Position numbers and translations under genes: made by a program. Positions 26,856 to 34,393 of a DNA stretch of 39,980 nucleotides are shown piece by piece (positions within the stretch are counted from its first letter, which is position 1; each line of letters starts with the position of its first letter). The stretch is from CAZVGZ01 sp964627605 (GTDB lineage Bacteria; Latescibacterota; MWCZ01; CAZVGZ01), in the NCBI GenBank assembly GCA_964627605.1, contig CAZVGZ010000033.1:1-39980 (forward strand). Direction: 5' to 3'. The notes below the pieces were generated by a model that saw nothing but the letters and a program-made list of their open reading frames with translations, was not told the origin of the DNA and ran no database searches.

Positions 26856-27110
26856 ATGCCGAGAACCAGACAGACTGACATCGACGATTTCCTCGCTCAA
26901 CAGCGGATAGCGCTCGTTGGCGCTTCGCGTAACACCTTGAGTTTCAGTCGGATTGTACTGAAAACGCTAATCAAGCGCGGCTACGAAGTGGAGCTTGTGA
27001 ACCCCAACGCAGAAGAGATTGCAGGGCGCAAATGTTGGAGCCGTGTGCAGGAAATCAACACACCGGTGGATTGCGCTCTGGCCGTAACAACTCCTGACTC
27101 GACTACGTAG
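26856..27110 (+). pseudogene. CoA-binding-domain protein, 3' truncated
   Basis: An 84-codon frame whose first 80 residues match the N-terminal two thirds of a small CoA-binding (YccU-like) protein: RIALVGASRN (nucleotide loop), GYEVELVNP and PVDCALAVTTP. The usual continuation (the next helix and the last two strands, about 50-60 residues) is missing; after TTP the frame ends within five codons. The break is at about 27096, exactly where a truncated gene on the other strand also ends. It is therefore likely inactive and the product of a deletion or a false join. Confidence 0.7.
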
Positions 27111-27403
27111 GGGTTGCCGGATTGGTGGCCGGTCCATTTTGACTCCCGTACGTAGGTCGCGGCGAATAGCATGACGTTGAACCCGCCACGCTCCGCCATC
27201 CTGCCAGCGGCGGTCTGTGCCCCTTCCAGGAAGTAGTCGTGAGCGTGGGTCTGAATCGCAAAAAACCACTCGTCGGTGGAAGGCGACGATTGGTCATCTG
27301 CCCACACCGATTTTGACCGACCATCGACTCCAGCTAAGACACCAGCTGACAGGGCCGCCTGCCCAAGAAACTCTCTTCTGCCGATCCCCTGATCGAGTGT
27401 CAT
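26981..27403 (-). pseudogene. Tat-signal-peptide protein, 3' truncated
   Basis: The frame starts at ATG 27403, overlapping the stop of the upstream gene as ATGA. It begins with a twin-arginine signal (GRREFLGQAALSAGVLAG, about 7-25), so the intact protein would be exported folded through Tat. The mature part has DEWFFAIQTHAHDYFLEGA and GGFNVMLFAATY, resembling the start of an enzyme-like domain with metal-binding His residues, but the family is not recognised. Gene-like sequence stops at about 27101 (GNPYVV); beyond it the frame runs antisense into the CoA-binding gene and is not coding. The remaining 3' part is lost at the same scar. Confidence 0.6.
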
Positions 27404-27984
27404 TCCCACTCTTTAAGAGTGTTGGCGATGATCTCTTCAGACGCTTCCGGCGTCCCCATCTCCGCCCATATCACCCGTGCTCTGACAACAATCTGATCGC
27501 CCTGCTTGACATCGCGCCCCATCAAAGAGAAATCCTGCGCATAGGCGAAAGTGTTTATGGACACAGCAGCGCACTCGTTGGGCTCAACAAGCTGGAGCAG
27601 ACCCCAATGGTCGTCATCATCGTAATGCAGTATAGCGGGATATCGGTAGTTGCGACCGTCGTTTTCGGCGAATAGGCCGACGTTTTTCAAAAAACCCCAC
27701 CGGCCGTCGTCCACCTGTTTTGCGGCTGCGTCATCTCGGGGGAAAAATCGTTGTTGGCCGTTGGCGATTGATGGCCTGACGAGATCATGTGATGTCCAGA
27801 TGTAGGGTATCCGCTTGCCCCAGAAGTACGACGCTATGAACGCCTCAAACTCTGGATAGTCTTTCCCTATGTCAAAGACGAATTTGACGCCGATCGAGTT
27901 TTCGCCAGAGACATCATACTCCAGATGCGCACACACGTACCATTCAGGGACTGGCCTAAAGCTCCCTTGATATTCTATAACCAA
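27400..27984 (-). CDS. Hypothetical protein, possibly lacking its natural start
   Basis: A 194-residue soluble protein I do not recognise. It is rich in aromatic and acidic residues with alternating strand-like segments (EWYVCAHLEYDV, VKFVFDIG, GDQIVVRARVIW), which suggests a beta-sandwich. No signal peptide or catalytic motif is evident. TTG 27984 is the only usual start, but GGAGG lies a single base before it, too close to work well, and protein-like residues (PAAGTLRTGG) continue upstream in frame to a stop at about 28030 with no start codon. The 5' end may be missing. Its stop overlaps the Tat-signal gene as ATGA, so the two were an operon, perhaps for one secreted or polysaccharide-related pathway. 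Confidence 0.55.
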   Translation of the reverse strand: MVIEYQGSFRPVPEWYVCAHLEYDVSGENSIGVKFVFDIGKDYPEFEAFIASYFWGKRIPYIWTSHDLVRPSIANGQQRFFPRDDAAAKQVDDGRWGFLKNVGLFAENDGRNYRYPAILHYDDDDHWGLLQLVEPNECAAVSINTFAYAQDFSLMGRDVKQGDQIVVRARVIWAEMGTPEASEEIIANTLKEWE

Positions 27985-28013
27985 ACCTCCGGTCCGCAGT
28001 GTGCCAGCAGCAG

Positions 28014-28045
28014 GTATACACCATAGGCGTCAGCGAGTTGTATAC
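28014..28045. promoter_or_regulatory. GTATACA/TGTATAC inverted repeat, possible operator
   Basis: Two 7-base arms (28014-28020 and 28039-28045) are separated by 18 bases in the 218-base gap between the divergent genes at 27984 (-) and 28203 (+). Each arm holds the self-palindrome GTATAC. The spacing places the arms about two helical turns apart, as for a dimeric repressor. No other feature is visible in this gap. Confidence 0.25.
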
Positions 28046-28202
28046 AGCCGTGCACACATCGTTCAGTCTAGCGAGATGCTACTGACTGGGGGAAGGTTGG
28101 TTATATTCACCGTGCACTCGTCGGACAGTTGCTAGTATGGTCCTCCTATCGCCAGTCACCGGACATGTTGTTCTGGTCGCATTTTATAAATAAGAGGCGC
28201 AT

Positions 28203-28445
28203 ATGGCGTACTCTCTACCAGTCATACTGCTCACGACCGACCACGGCAACCAGCCGGCGACCTGTCCGCGTTGCCATCACAATTTTGTCCTGTGCTACGT
28301 CACGTCCGACGTGACAGAATGCCAGGACTGCCACGCCACCTGGCACCCGACTGACGGCTTTTTCGCCGAGGTGGAAAGTTGTACACCAAAGCCGGTGCGG
28401 AGACAGCGTGAAACCCGCCAGCAGGTCCCAAAAATTGACATGTAG
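28203..28445 (+). CDS. Small zinc-ribbon protein
   Basis: An 80-residue protein with four spaced cysteines (CPRC at about 21-24 and CQDC at about 40-43), a typical zinc-ribbon knuckle pair with FVLCYVTSDVTE between. The C-terminus is basic. AAGAGG lies a few bases before the ATG. Such proteins bind nucleic acid or protein partners; no specific role can be given. A perfect 17-base inverted repeat (GTCACGTC-C-GACGTGAC, 28299-28315) lies inside the gene and is explained by the codons between the knuckles. Confidence 0.65.
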   Translation: MAYSLPVILLTTDHGNQPATCPRCHHNFVLCYVTSDVTECQDCHATWHPTDGFFAEVESCTPKPVRRQRETRQQVPKIDM

Positions 28446-28500
28446 CAAAACCTGCCGGTGCATGCCCAACCCTGGCGGTCAAGGGACCCGCAACACAAAA

Positions 28501-29298
28501 ATGAATACCTTCAACCACTCACTTTTCCGCCTCAGTTTCTTAGCGCTTCTCAGTATTTCCACCAACTGTTCCTTCGGTCCGATGGGTCTAGATCGGCGTT
28601 GCCCAACGGTGTTGTCAGACGCTGTCTCGTTTGCCCCTGAGCAGATGATAGCGTGTGCCTACAGCGCCATTGAAGAGCTGGACGGCGATGCAGCTTCGAC
28701 GTTGCAGGTACTGTTTCTTCGCAAACCGGCTGCTCTGGAAGGACGGCACTACCTGCTTAGATGCGATCCGCAAAATGATGGTGCGCGATGCGAAGGGCCT
28801 GACAGATACTGCGCGGACGAGAAGATCGCCAACGACGCATGGGGCGGTGCCATGGGCGTGATCCATCTGGACGATCTGGCTGTCGAACTGGAGATCAACT
28901 ATTTTGTAGCCGCAGAGACGGACACCGGTATTCACATTTCCAACCCGATAGTCGCCCAACCAGCGTCACGGCCCACGCGCTTTGACACAGACTTCCTTCG
29001 TGTGATCGACACAACATTGACGCCATCCTTCGCTTGGAATCTGGCGCATGTCACCGAGCGCGATCTTGTCTTCTTGGTGATATCGAGCGGCACCACAGGA
29101 GATATGTACACCGGTGTACACACACAGCGAGGCGGTTGGACCTATCCTGACACATCTGGGCTGGTTATGTGGGTGCATGAGCCGCCGCCACCGGAGTTGA
29201 TTTCTGGGGAGATCTACGAGATAGCCGCTCTGATCGTTGGGAAAGACGACGGATGGGTGTCGTTGGTGGACCGCGACTCCTTTGTCGTTCGGCCTTGA
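28501..29298 (+). CDS. Unrecognised secreted protein (possible lipoprotein)
   Basis: A 265-residue protein with an N-terminal signal (MNTFNHSLFRLSFLALLSIS) ending near STNC. The Cys could be lipidated, but Asn at -1 is unusual for a lipobox. The mature part has several cysteines near its start (RCP, ACAY, RCD, RCEG, RYC), probably disulfide-bonded, and a strand-rich C-terminal half. The family is not recognised. The frame is open back to 28408, but ATG 28501 is preferred because it begins the signal peptide and follows AAGGGA by about 13 bases. It is followed by a membrane-anchored peptidase on the same strand. Confidence 0.65.
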   Translation: MNTFNHSLFRLSFLALLSISTNCSFGPMGLDRRCPTVLSDAVSFAPEQMIACAYSAIEELDGDAASTLQVLFLRKPAALEGRHYLLRCDPQNDGARCEGPDRYCADEKIANDAWGGAMGVIHLDDLAVELEINYFVAAETDTGIHISNPIVAQPASRPTRFDTDFLRVIDTTLTPSFAWNLAHVTERDLVFLVISSGTTGDMYTGVHTQRGGWTYPDTSGLVMWVHEPPPPELISGEIYEIAALIVGKDDGWVSLVDRDSFVVRP

Positions 29299-29350
29299 AG
29301 CATAACGGGCTTTCTATTTGACACTATTTGGAGAGTTGGCGAGGCCTCTA

Positions 29351-30256
29351 ATGGCGCGTCGTAGGTATACCATTTTTTTTAGCAGCTTGGTCATTCTGCT
29401 GCACGTTGTACAAAATCATCCGCTCGCAAAGGAGGGCGGCGGCTGGTTGATGTCAGACCACGGTCTGACGAGATACCGCCACCGTGAGGGCGACGACAGA
29501 ACACTCGCCAAAGTAGCGGCGCTGGTCTCTGCGGCACGGCAGAGATGGACTGAGCTTGCTGGCCTACCAGACACGGTTGCGATGACGGTGTGGGTGGTCA
29601 AGGGCAAGGCCGAGTTTTCCTCAATCACGAACAACAGTTTGCCGGATTGGGGCGGCGCGGTCTCAGTGCCATCGCAGCGGCTGGTCGTGTTGCCCACAAG
29701 AGAGTTGGGAAAACCCCTGGAACAGATTGTCGCACATGAAGTCTCCCACATTCTGCTTCACGCCACATCCAAGCGCACGCCGCCGCGCTGGTTTGATGAA
29801 GGGCTGGCGATGGCGACAGCGGGCGAATGGACCATATTCGACAGCTTCAGGCTTGCCAGAGGTGTGTTACTCACCGGCCTGGTTCCCCTGTCGGAAATTG
29901 ATGGCGTCCTTGGTTTCTCTCAAGACAAGGCGTGGTTGGCGTATGCCGAAAGTTTCGCCGCAGTTCGGTGGATCGTTCAGACCACAGGCGAACAAGGTCT
30001 GTCTAAACTGATCCGCAGCCTCGCCCAAAACCAATTTGAGACCGCTCTAGTCAGTTCGATTGGCATGTCCGAAGCTCGATTTCAGGCGGAGTGGCGCTCG
30101 CAAGCCTTGGGTCAGTACACTTTGACAGCCCTGGCGGACGACTGGTGGCTCTGGTCGCTCGTTATGCCCGTTCTTTTCTTTTCCGTGTTGATCGTCAAGC
30201 GATATCAGAACCAACGCCTTCGCAGAGTGTGGGAAAAAGAAGACGAGCTTTGGTAA
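29351..30256 (+). CDS. Membrane-anchored HExxH metallopeptidase (peptidase MA-like)
   Basis: A 301-residue gluzincin-type zinc peptidase. An N-terminal helix (about 6-21) targets or anchors it; the active site is AHEVSH (His129, Glu130, His133) with the third ligand Glu150 in WFDEGLA; a C-terminal helix (about 262-280, LWSLVMPVLFFSVLIV) is followed by a basic tail, so the catalytic domain faces the periplasm. ATG 29351 is chosen over the earlier TTG 29318 because GAGG lies 6 bases before it. The substrate is unknown. The next gene, an LpxL-type acyltransferase, starts within its last codons. Confidence 0.82.
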   Translation: MARRRYTIFFSSLVILLHVVQNHPLAKEGGGWLMSDHGLTRYRHREGDDRTLAKVAALVSAARQRWTELAGLPDTVAMTVWVVKGKAEFSSITNNSLPDWGGAVSVPSQRLVVLPTRELGKPLEQIVAHEVSHILLHATSKRTPPRWFDEGLAMATAGEWTIFDSFRLARGVLLTGLVPLSEIDGVLGFSQDKAWLAYAESFAAVRWIVQTTGEQGLSKLIRSLAQNQFETALVSSIGMSEARFQAEWRSQALGQYTLTALADDWWLWSLVMPVLFFSVLIVKRYQNQRLRRVWEKEDELW

Positions 30257-31104
30257 GGTTCAAACACAGATGCGAGTACTGGGTGGCGCGTTTTTTTGTG
30301 ATTTGTTGCCGCACGCTGCCACGGTTCGCAGCGCTGGGCCTCGGTCGCACCGTTGGCGTTTTGGCGTGGGTATGTTCGACGACATCGCGCCGCCACGCCG
30401 AGTCAGCAGTCGCGCACGTCGCAGCATCAACAGACCGTTTGGAGCCTGTGACGACGGTCAAACGATGCTTCCGCCACTACGGGAGTGCGCTTTCAGAAGC
30501 GGTGCGGCTCAACAAAGGTGTTCCACCGATCACCTGGCACGGAATTCAACATTTGGATTCGGCCCGCCGCCGTGGCCGAGGTGTTATTTTGGTCACCGGT
30601 CACCTTGGGAATTGGGAAGTGGCCGCAACTGGTCTGGGCGCGATCGGGCGACCGATCACACTGGTTGTGGCTGGGATGCACAACCCGATGGTGGATGATC
30701 TGGTCACCTCGATTCGTCGAGAGTCTGGCGTCGAAGTGATCGAACGGCGTCAACTCCGGCAAGCTGCACGGAAACTCGAACGTGGCGAGGTAGTGGGTAC
30801 AGCCGCAGACCAGCATCCTGTGGGAAGATCGGTGCAGGTAAACTTTTTTGGCGAGCCGATTGAGGCAGCCATCGGGCCAGCCTGGTTGACTCACCGGACC
30901 GGTGCTCCTCTCATGTCGCTATTTGCGCCGCGAGTCGAAAATGGGTCGTACAGAGTGGACATTCGGCCTGTGTGGGATGGCGATTCTCCTCTTCCATCAG
31001 TCGAACATCTGTCGCAGGTATGGATGGGCCGACTTGAGGCTTATGTGACCCGATATCCAACTCAATGGTTGTGGATGCACCGCAGGTGGCGGGAGAAGAC
31101 GTGA
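30250..31104 (+). CDS. LpxL/HtrB-family lysophospholipid (lipid A) acyltransferase
   Basis: A 284-residue inner-membrane acyltransferase that adds a secondary acyl chain to lipid A or a related lipid. The catalytic HX4E is TGHLGNWE (His118, Glu123); later conserved parts are TAADQHP and PAWLTHRTGAPL. The N-terminal 40 residues form the membrane helix. TTG 30250 is chosen because it overlaps the peptidase stop by 7 bases and gives the family's usual length; the frame is open to 30091 but only through the upstream gene. It overlaps coaE as GTGA. Its presence indicates a Gram-negative outer membrane. Confidence 0.85.
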   Translation: MVRFKHRCEYWVARFFVICCRTLPRFAALGLGRTVGVLAWVCSTTSRRHAESAVAHVAASTDRLEPVTTVKRCFRHYGSALSEAVRLNKGVPPITWHGIQHLDSARRRGRGVILVTGHLGNWEVAATGLGAIGRPITLVVAGMHNPMVDDLVTSIRRESGVEVIERRQLRQAARKLERGEVVGTAADQHPVGRSVQVNFFGEPIEAAIGPAWLTHRTGAPLMSLFAPRVENGSYRVDIRPVWDGDSPLPSVEHLSQVWMGRLEAYVTRYPTQWLWMHRRWREKT

Positions 31105-31721
31105 AAGCTTTGCTGATCGGTGTCGCCGGGGGTATAGCCTCCGGCAAAACCACCGTCGTCGACGTGTTCAGGAACATCGGCGCCACGGTAATCTCGGCAG
31201 ATCAGATCGGTCACGAGGTACTCTCTGAGGACCATGACGTAAAACATGCGTTGGTCGAAGCATTCGGACGAGAGGTCTTAGATGCTGACGGCTGGCCCGA
31301 CCGCTCGTTTTTGGGGTCGATTGTATTCAACAATCCACAGGCGATGAACACTCTAAACAGCATTGTCCACCCCCCTCTGCTATCCCGAATGTGGGCGGAA
31401 GTCGCTCGCGCCGCTGAACAGCCAGGTACTCTGGCGGTTGTCGTAGATGCGGCGCTGATTGTAGATTGGTCCGCCCAAGAACAGTTCGACATCCTGATAG
31501 TCGTAACCGCCCCAGAACCTGTCCGCATTCAGCGCCTTGTCGCTAAAGGGTTGACTCCAGAGCAGGCCCGCAGCCGAATAAGTGCCCAACTTAGCGATGA
31601 CCAACGAATCGCCGCCGCCGATGTAGTGATTCGCAACGACAGCAGCCTTGCGGATCTACGCACCGACACCGAGCGGATATGGCAGAAACATGTGACCCAC
31701 GACGACCTCCCCGACAACTGA
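31101..31721 (+). CDS. coaE: Dephospho-CoA kinase
   Basis: A 206-residue P-loop kinase that performs the last step of coenzyme A synthesis, phosphorylating the ribose 3'-hydroxyl of dephospho-CoA. The Walker A is GGIASGKT (10-17); ISADQIGHEVL is the substrate segment, LNSIVHP the conserved His-Pro site and DAALIVDW the acidic metal site. GTG 31101 is chosen because GGGAG lies 5 bases upstream and the beta strand before the P-loop begins at once; it overlaps the acyltransferase stop as GTGA. Sequence and length are ordinary for CoaE. Confidence 0.93.
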   Translation: MKALLIGVAGGIASGKTTVVDVFRNIGATVISADQIGHEVLSEDHDVKHALVEAFGREVLDADGWPDRSFLGSIVFNNPQAMNTLNSIVHPPLLSRMWAEVARAAEQPGTLAVVVDAALIVDWSAQEQFDILIVVTAPEPVRIQRLVAKGLTPEQARSRISAQLSDDQRIAAADVVIRNDSSLADLRTDTERIWQKHVTHDDLPDN

Positions 31722-32200
31722 TCCTACCCCGGTTCAAAGTTTGTGGCAACAGCCCGCACCCCAAAAGACTGAATCAACAGACCTCCGATGTGCCTCGCAG
31801 GAGCGGCTCCAAACCCGACCAACAGTTCACCAAAATAGGCACCCCAAAACCTCAGACACGCCCCGAAGCGCAACTTTAGGACCTCGTTGTTTTCGCCCGC
31901 CAATCTCGGCCCGGTGAAAGACACCCGCCTTTCAGTAGAGCATCGCCCAATTCACAACAATTCTCTGCGGAGATGCAGCGGTATATTAAGCAGTACATTT
32001 ATTTTATATCAATAATAGGTTATGCCACTGTGTTACATGGGTGCGATCTATTATTGATCATATGTAGTCTACAATCATTCTTAGCTATCTATTGACAATC
32101 AAGAGACGTACCCCTACATCTGGCGAACACTAGAATCGCTTTGATGAAACAACCAGAGCGGTCGGCGACTCACTCGCATTCGCGGGTCTAAAGAGGTGGA
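31722..32200. other. 479-base gene-free region with an AT-rich core
   Basis: No convincing gene lies between coaE and the sorting-domain pseudogene. Bases 31975 to 32110 are strikingly AT-rich compared with the rest of the window and contain an 11-base inverted repeat (see separate entry). A TTGACA at 32092-32097 could be a -35 box, but the matching -10 position is poor. The 5' part of the gap has ordinary composition and may be decayed coding DNA, since the downstream gene lacks its N-terminus. Confidence 0.5.
32008..32058. repeat. 11-base inverted repeat (ATCAATAATAG / CTATTATTGAT)
   Basis: Perfect arms at 32008-32018 and 32048-32058 are separated by 29 bases in the AT-rich core after coaE. 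It could be a protein-binding site, a weak hairpin or a remnant of a small inserted element; no target-site duplication was seen. Confidence 0.5.
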
Positions 32201-33234
32201 GTGCACCCCCTGGTCTGGACAGAGGGCGGATTCACCGATCCTCCTGACAACGATGCAGCGGCTGACGACGAGTTCTCGTTGAACCTAAAATTCGCGGTCA
32301 AATCATCCGAGATTTCGGGATCAGCGCTAGAACTCGTTCCGTTCCCGAGCACTAGTGTCAACGAGCTGGCAGTCACGTTGATTGATGGGGGCTTCACTGG
32401 TCATTTCGACTTGGGTACAGCGGTGTTGGATGACGCCACCGAGAACGGTAGTCTGACCGCGTCGGATGCGGCATATGTCCTCCAATATGTTCTGGAATAG
32501 CAGTCTACGATCAACGTAACCCTCGCAGATGTCACAGGAAACGGCGGTGTCTCGCTGTATGACGCTGCTTGGATCCTGCTAAAGGAGCTGACGGAAGTCT
32601 TGTTTTCCCGGCGTCAGGTGCTGGCAGTGTGGTTCTTAAACCATCCAGTCCGAGGTCAATCACCTGGAGCGGTGTTGGGGATGCTTGGTCGTTGAACATT
32701 GACGACGCCCGCGGGGTCCAGTCTGGTCTGATGACATTCACTCTTCCTACTGACGCACCGGTTACGGTGTATGGCGGGCAGATGCTGGATTTTGCTCAGA
32801 ATGAGCGCTCTTTGACAGTCGCGTTCGTTCGTGAAATCTCCGATGAACCGCCCCTTTTCTACGCCATGCCCGAAACCCCTTGGGCGGTTGCGCCGCAGGT
32901 GAATGAGGCACACATCAACGAAGGGCAGATTCTGTTGACAAGCCCAGCCTTGCCCATCACGATGGGACTCAACCAGAACTCGCCTAACCCGTTCAACTCG
33001 TCCACGACGATCAAATTCAGCGTCGCTGAGACCGGGCTCGTGGGACTTAGCATCTACAACTCCCTCGGCCAGTCCGTACGCACTTTGGTCGATCATCAGC
33101 TCGCACGCGGTTCCTACACCGCTGCGTGGGACGGACGCGACGCCGACGGTCGTGCCGTGGCTAGTGGCATGTATTTCTACCGTCCGACCGCATCTGAAAG
33201 CGCTCAAGTCCGGCGTATGGTCTTGGTGCGATAG
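32201..33234 (+). pseudogene. Secreted cohesin/dockerin-like protein with sorting domain, broken by a stop and a frameshift
   Basis: The first frame has a cohesin-like end (LKFAVKSSE, VNELAVTLIDGGF) and the first half of a dockerin-like repeat (NGSLTASDAAYVLQYVLE), then a TAG at 32498-32500. The same frame resumes with the second half (LADVTGNGGVSLYDAAWILL). At about 32572-32600 the reading passes to another frame that runs to 33234: a cohesin-like domain (WSLNIDDARG...) and a C-terminal sorting domain with SPNPFNSSTTIKF and VRRMVLVR. No start codon with signal peptide remains; a TAA precedes 32192. The protein would have been exported and cleaved by a type IX-like system. A strong terminator follows. 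The intact paralogue lies at 34394-35149. Confidence 0.7.
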
Positions 33235-33265
33235 CCGAATCCTTAGCAACCACGCTGGCTTAATC

Positions 33266-33301
33266 AACCGGGGCGTTCGACAGGCCGCCCCGGTTTTTTT
33301 C
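33266..33301 (+). terminator. Rho-independent terminator
   Basis: A perfect 10-base-pair stem (AACCGGGGCG at 33266-33275 and CGCCCCGGTT at 33286-33295) with a 10-base loop is followed by a run of Ts. It ends transcription of the sorting-domain gene and separates it from the DUF4395 pair. It is the clearest terminator in the window. Confidence 0.9.
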
Positions 33302-33388
33302 GTTGTCGTGGAAACTTGACCTCAACCTCGGGAGTTGTTGATATTGTTGATAGGATGGATCATCTATAGCCAATATGGGGTGTACAAA

Positions 33389-33823
33389 ATGGTCGATCAT
33401 TCAGCTCTAAAGACCAATCAAACATTCATAATAGTTCTGGTTTCGGCTGCCTACCTCGTCGAATCGCCCCTATTGGTAGCGCTGGTGGCGTTGGTGATGC
33501 TCGCTGGCACTGCGTGGCTACCGGCTGCAGCGTTTCAACAGTTCTACCGGCTCGTTCTTCAGCCGACTGGGCTGGTAAAACCACGCGTTCGTGAGGACCG
33601 CCTCAGCCCACACCTTTTTGCGCAGGGCTTCGGAGGAATGGTGTTGGTGGCTGCACTGCTCAGCCTTACCGTTTTGGATATGCCGCAGTTGGGTTGGGGG
33701 TTGTCGTTGATGGTCGTGGTGCTGGCGATGGTGAACCTGTTCGCCGAGTTTTGCGCGGGATGTTTCGTGTTCTACCAGCTTGAGCGGCTGGGGCTGATCG
33801 GTGCTCCGCCGAAAAACAGCTGA
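33389..33823 (+). CDS. DUF4395-family membrane protein
   Basis: A 144-residue inner-membrane protein with about four helices. The start MVDHSALKTNQTFII and the RP-like PTGLVKPRVREDRLSPHLFAQGFGG segment between helix pairs are typical of DUF4395; FAEFCAGCFVFYQL near the end holds two cysteines three apart (CAGC) next to the last helix, which could be redox active. The frame is open to 33335, but ATG 33389 is preferred because family members start there and GGGGTG lies just upstream. The gene 17 bases downstream is a membrane-anchored thioredoxin, a pairing that suggests a shared redox function. The family has no established biochemical role. Confidence 0.78.
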   Translation: MVDHSALKTNQTFIIVLVSAAYLVESPLLVALVALVMLAGTAWLPAAAFQQFYRLVLQPTGLVKPRVREDRLSPHLFAQGFGGMVLVAALLSLTVLDMPQLGWGLSLMVVVLAMVNLFAEFCAGCFVFYQLERLGLIGAPPKNS

Positions 33824-33840
33824 CGCTAAGGATCAGTGGA

Positions 33841-34257
33841 GTGCCTGAAAGAGTTGTGATACTGTTCGGTGTAGTTGCCGCTGCTGGCCTAACAATCTTG
33901 GCCTACAGATGGTTCGTTAGCCATATCACAAGGCGGCAGTCCTCAATAGACTGGCACAGTCGCCTCACTATCGAACCGGACAACCCGGCGCTGCTCTACC
34001 TTTGGACCCGCACCTGCCGCACCTGCCACACCGTTCAGAAGCCAACGGTCGACCGAGTCGCTGCTGAACTGCCTTCATCCCTGTCGGTGGTCAGCGTCAA
34101 CGCCACTGAAAACCCAGAAATAACCCGCGACCTGCACCTTGTAACCGTGCCTGCGACGGTAGTCCTGGACGGCAGCGGGCATATCCGCCATATCAACCGC
34201 GGCCTAGCCGATTTCGCCACGCTGAGGCGTCAAGTAGCTGATGTCACCGGCCTGTAG
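33841..34257 (+). CDS. Membrane-anchored thioredoxin-like protein (CRTC)
   Basis: A 138-residue protein with one N-terminal helix (about 5-22) and a thioredoxin fold. The active site is RTCRTC (Cys59, Cys62) followed by His63, and VTVPATVVLD is the cis-proline loop. It likely faces the periplasm. The start is GTG 33841 with AAGGA about 8 bases upstream. With the DUF4395 gene it forms a two-gene unit that may pass electrons through the membrane protein to or from this thioredoxin; that is inference. Confidence 0.8.
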   Translation: MPERVVILFGVVAAAGLTILAYRWFVSHITRRQSSIDWHSRLTIEPDNPALLYLWTRTCRTCHTVQKPTVDRVAAELPSSLSVVSVNATENPEITRDLHLVTVPATVVLDGSGHIRHINRGLADFATLRRQVADVTGL

Positions 34258-34393
34258 CTCCCCGCTCCAGCCTTAACAATCCTTCAAATCGAGCAGATTA
34301 TTGTACGCAAATCGCGGCGCTTACGGCATCGTGTTGCGCACTAGGCCGCACTCTTAGGGCGATCATGAGCTACCTTTAGGGTGAGGAGGGTGG

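Noticed and set aside
29105..29120. Perfect 16-base palindrome TGTACACCGGTGTACA
   Set aside because: It lies inside the gene at 28501-29298 and is explained by its codons; no second copy or regulatory setting was seen.
31724..31924. Minus-strand 66-residue open frame after coaE
   Set aside because: No ribosome site, no family resemblance, and it lies in a gap beside a decayed gene; not supported as coding.
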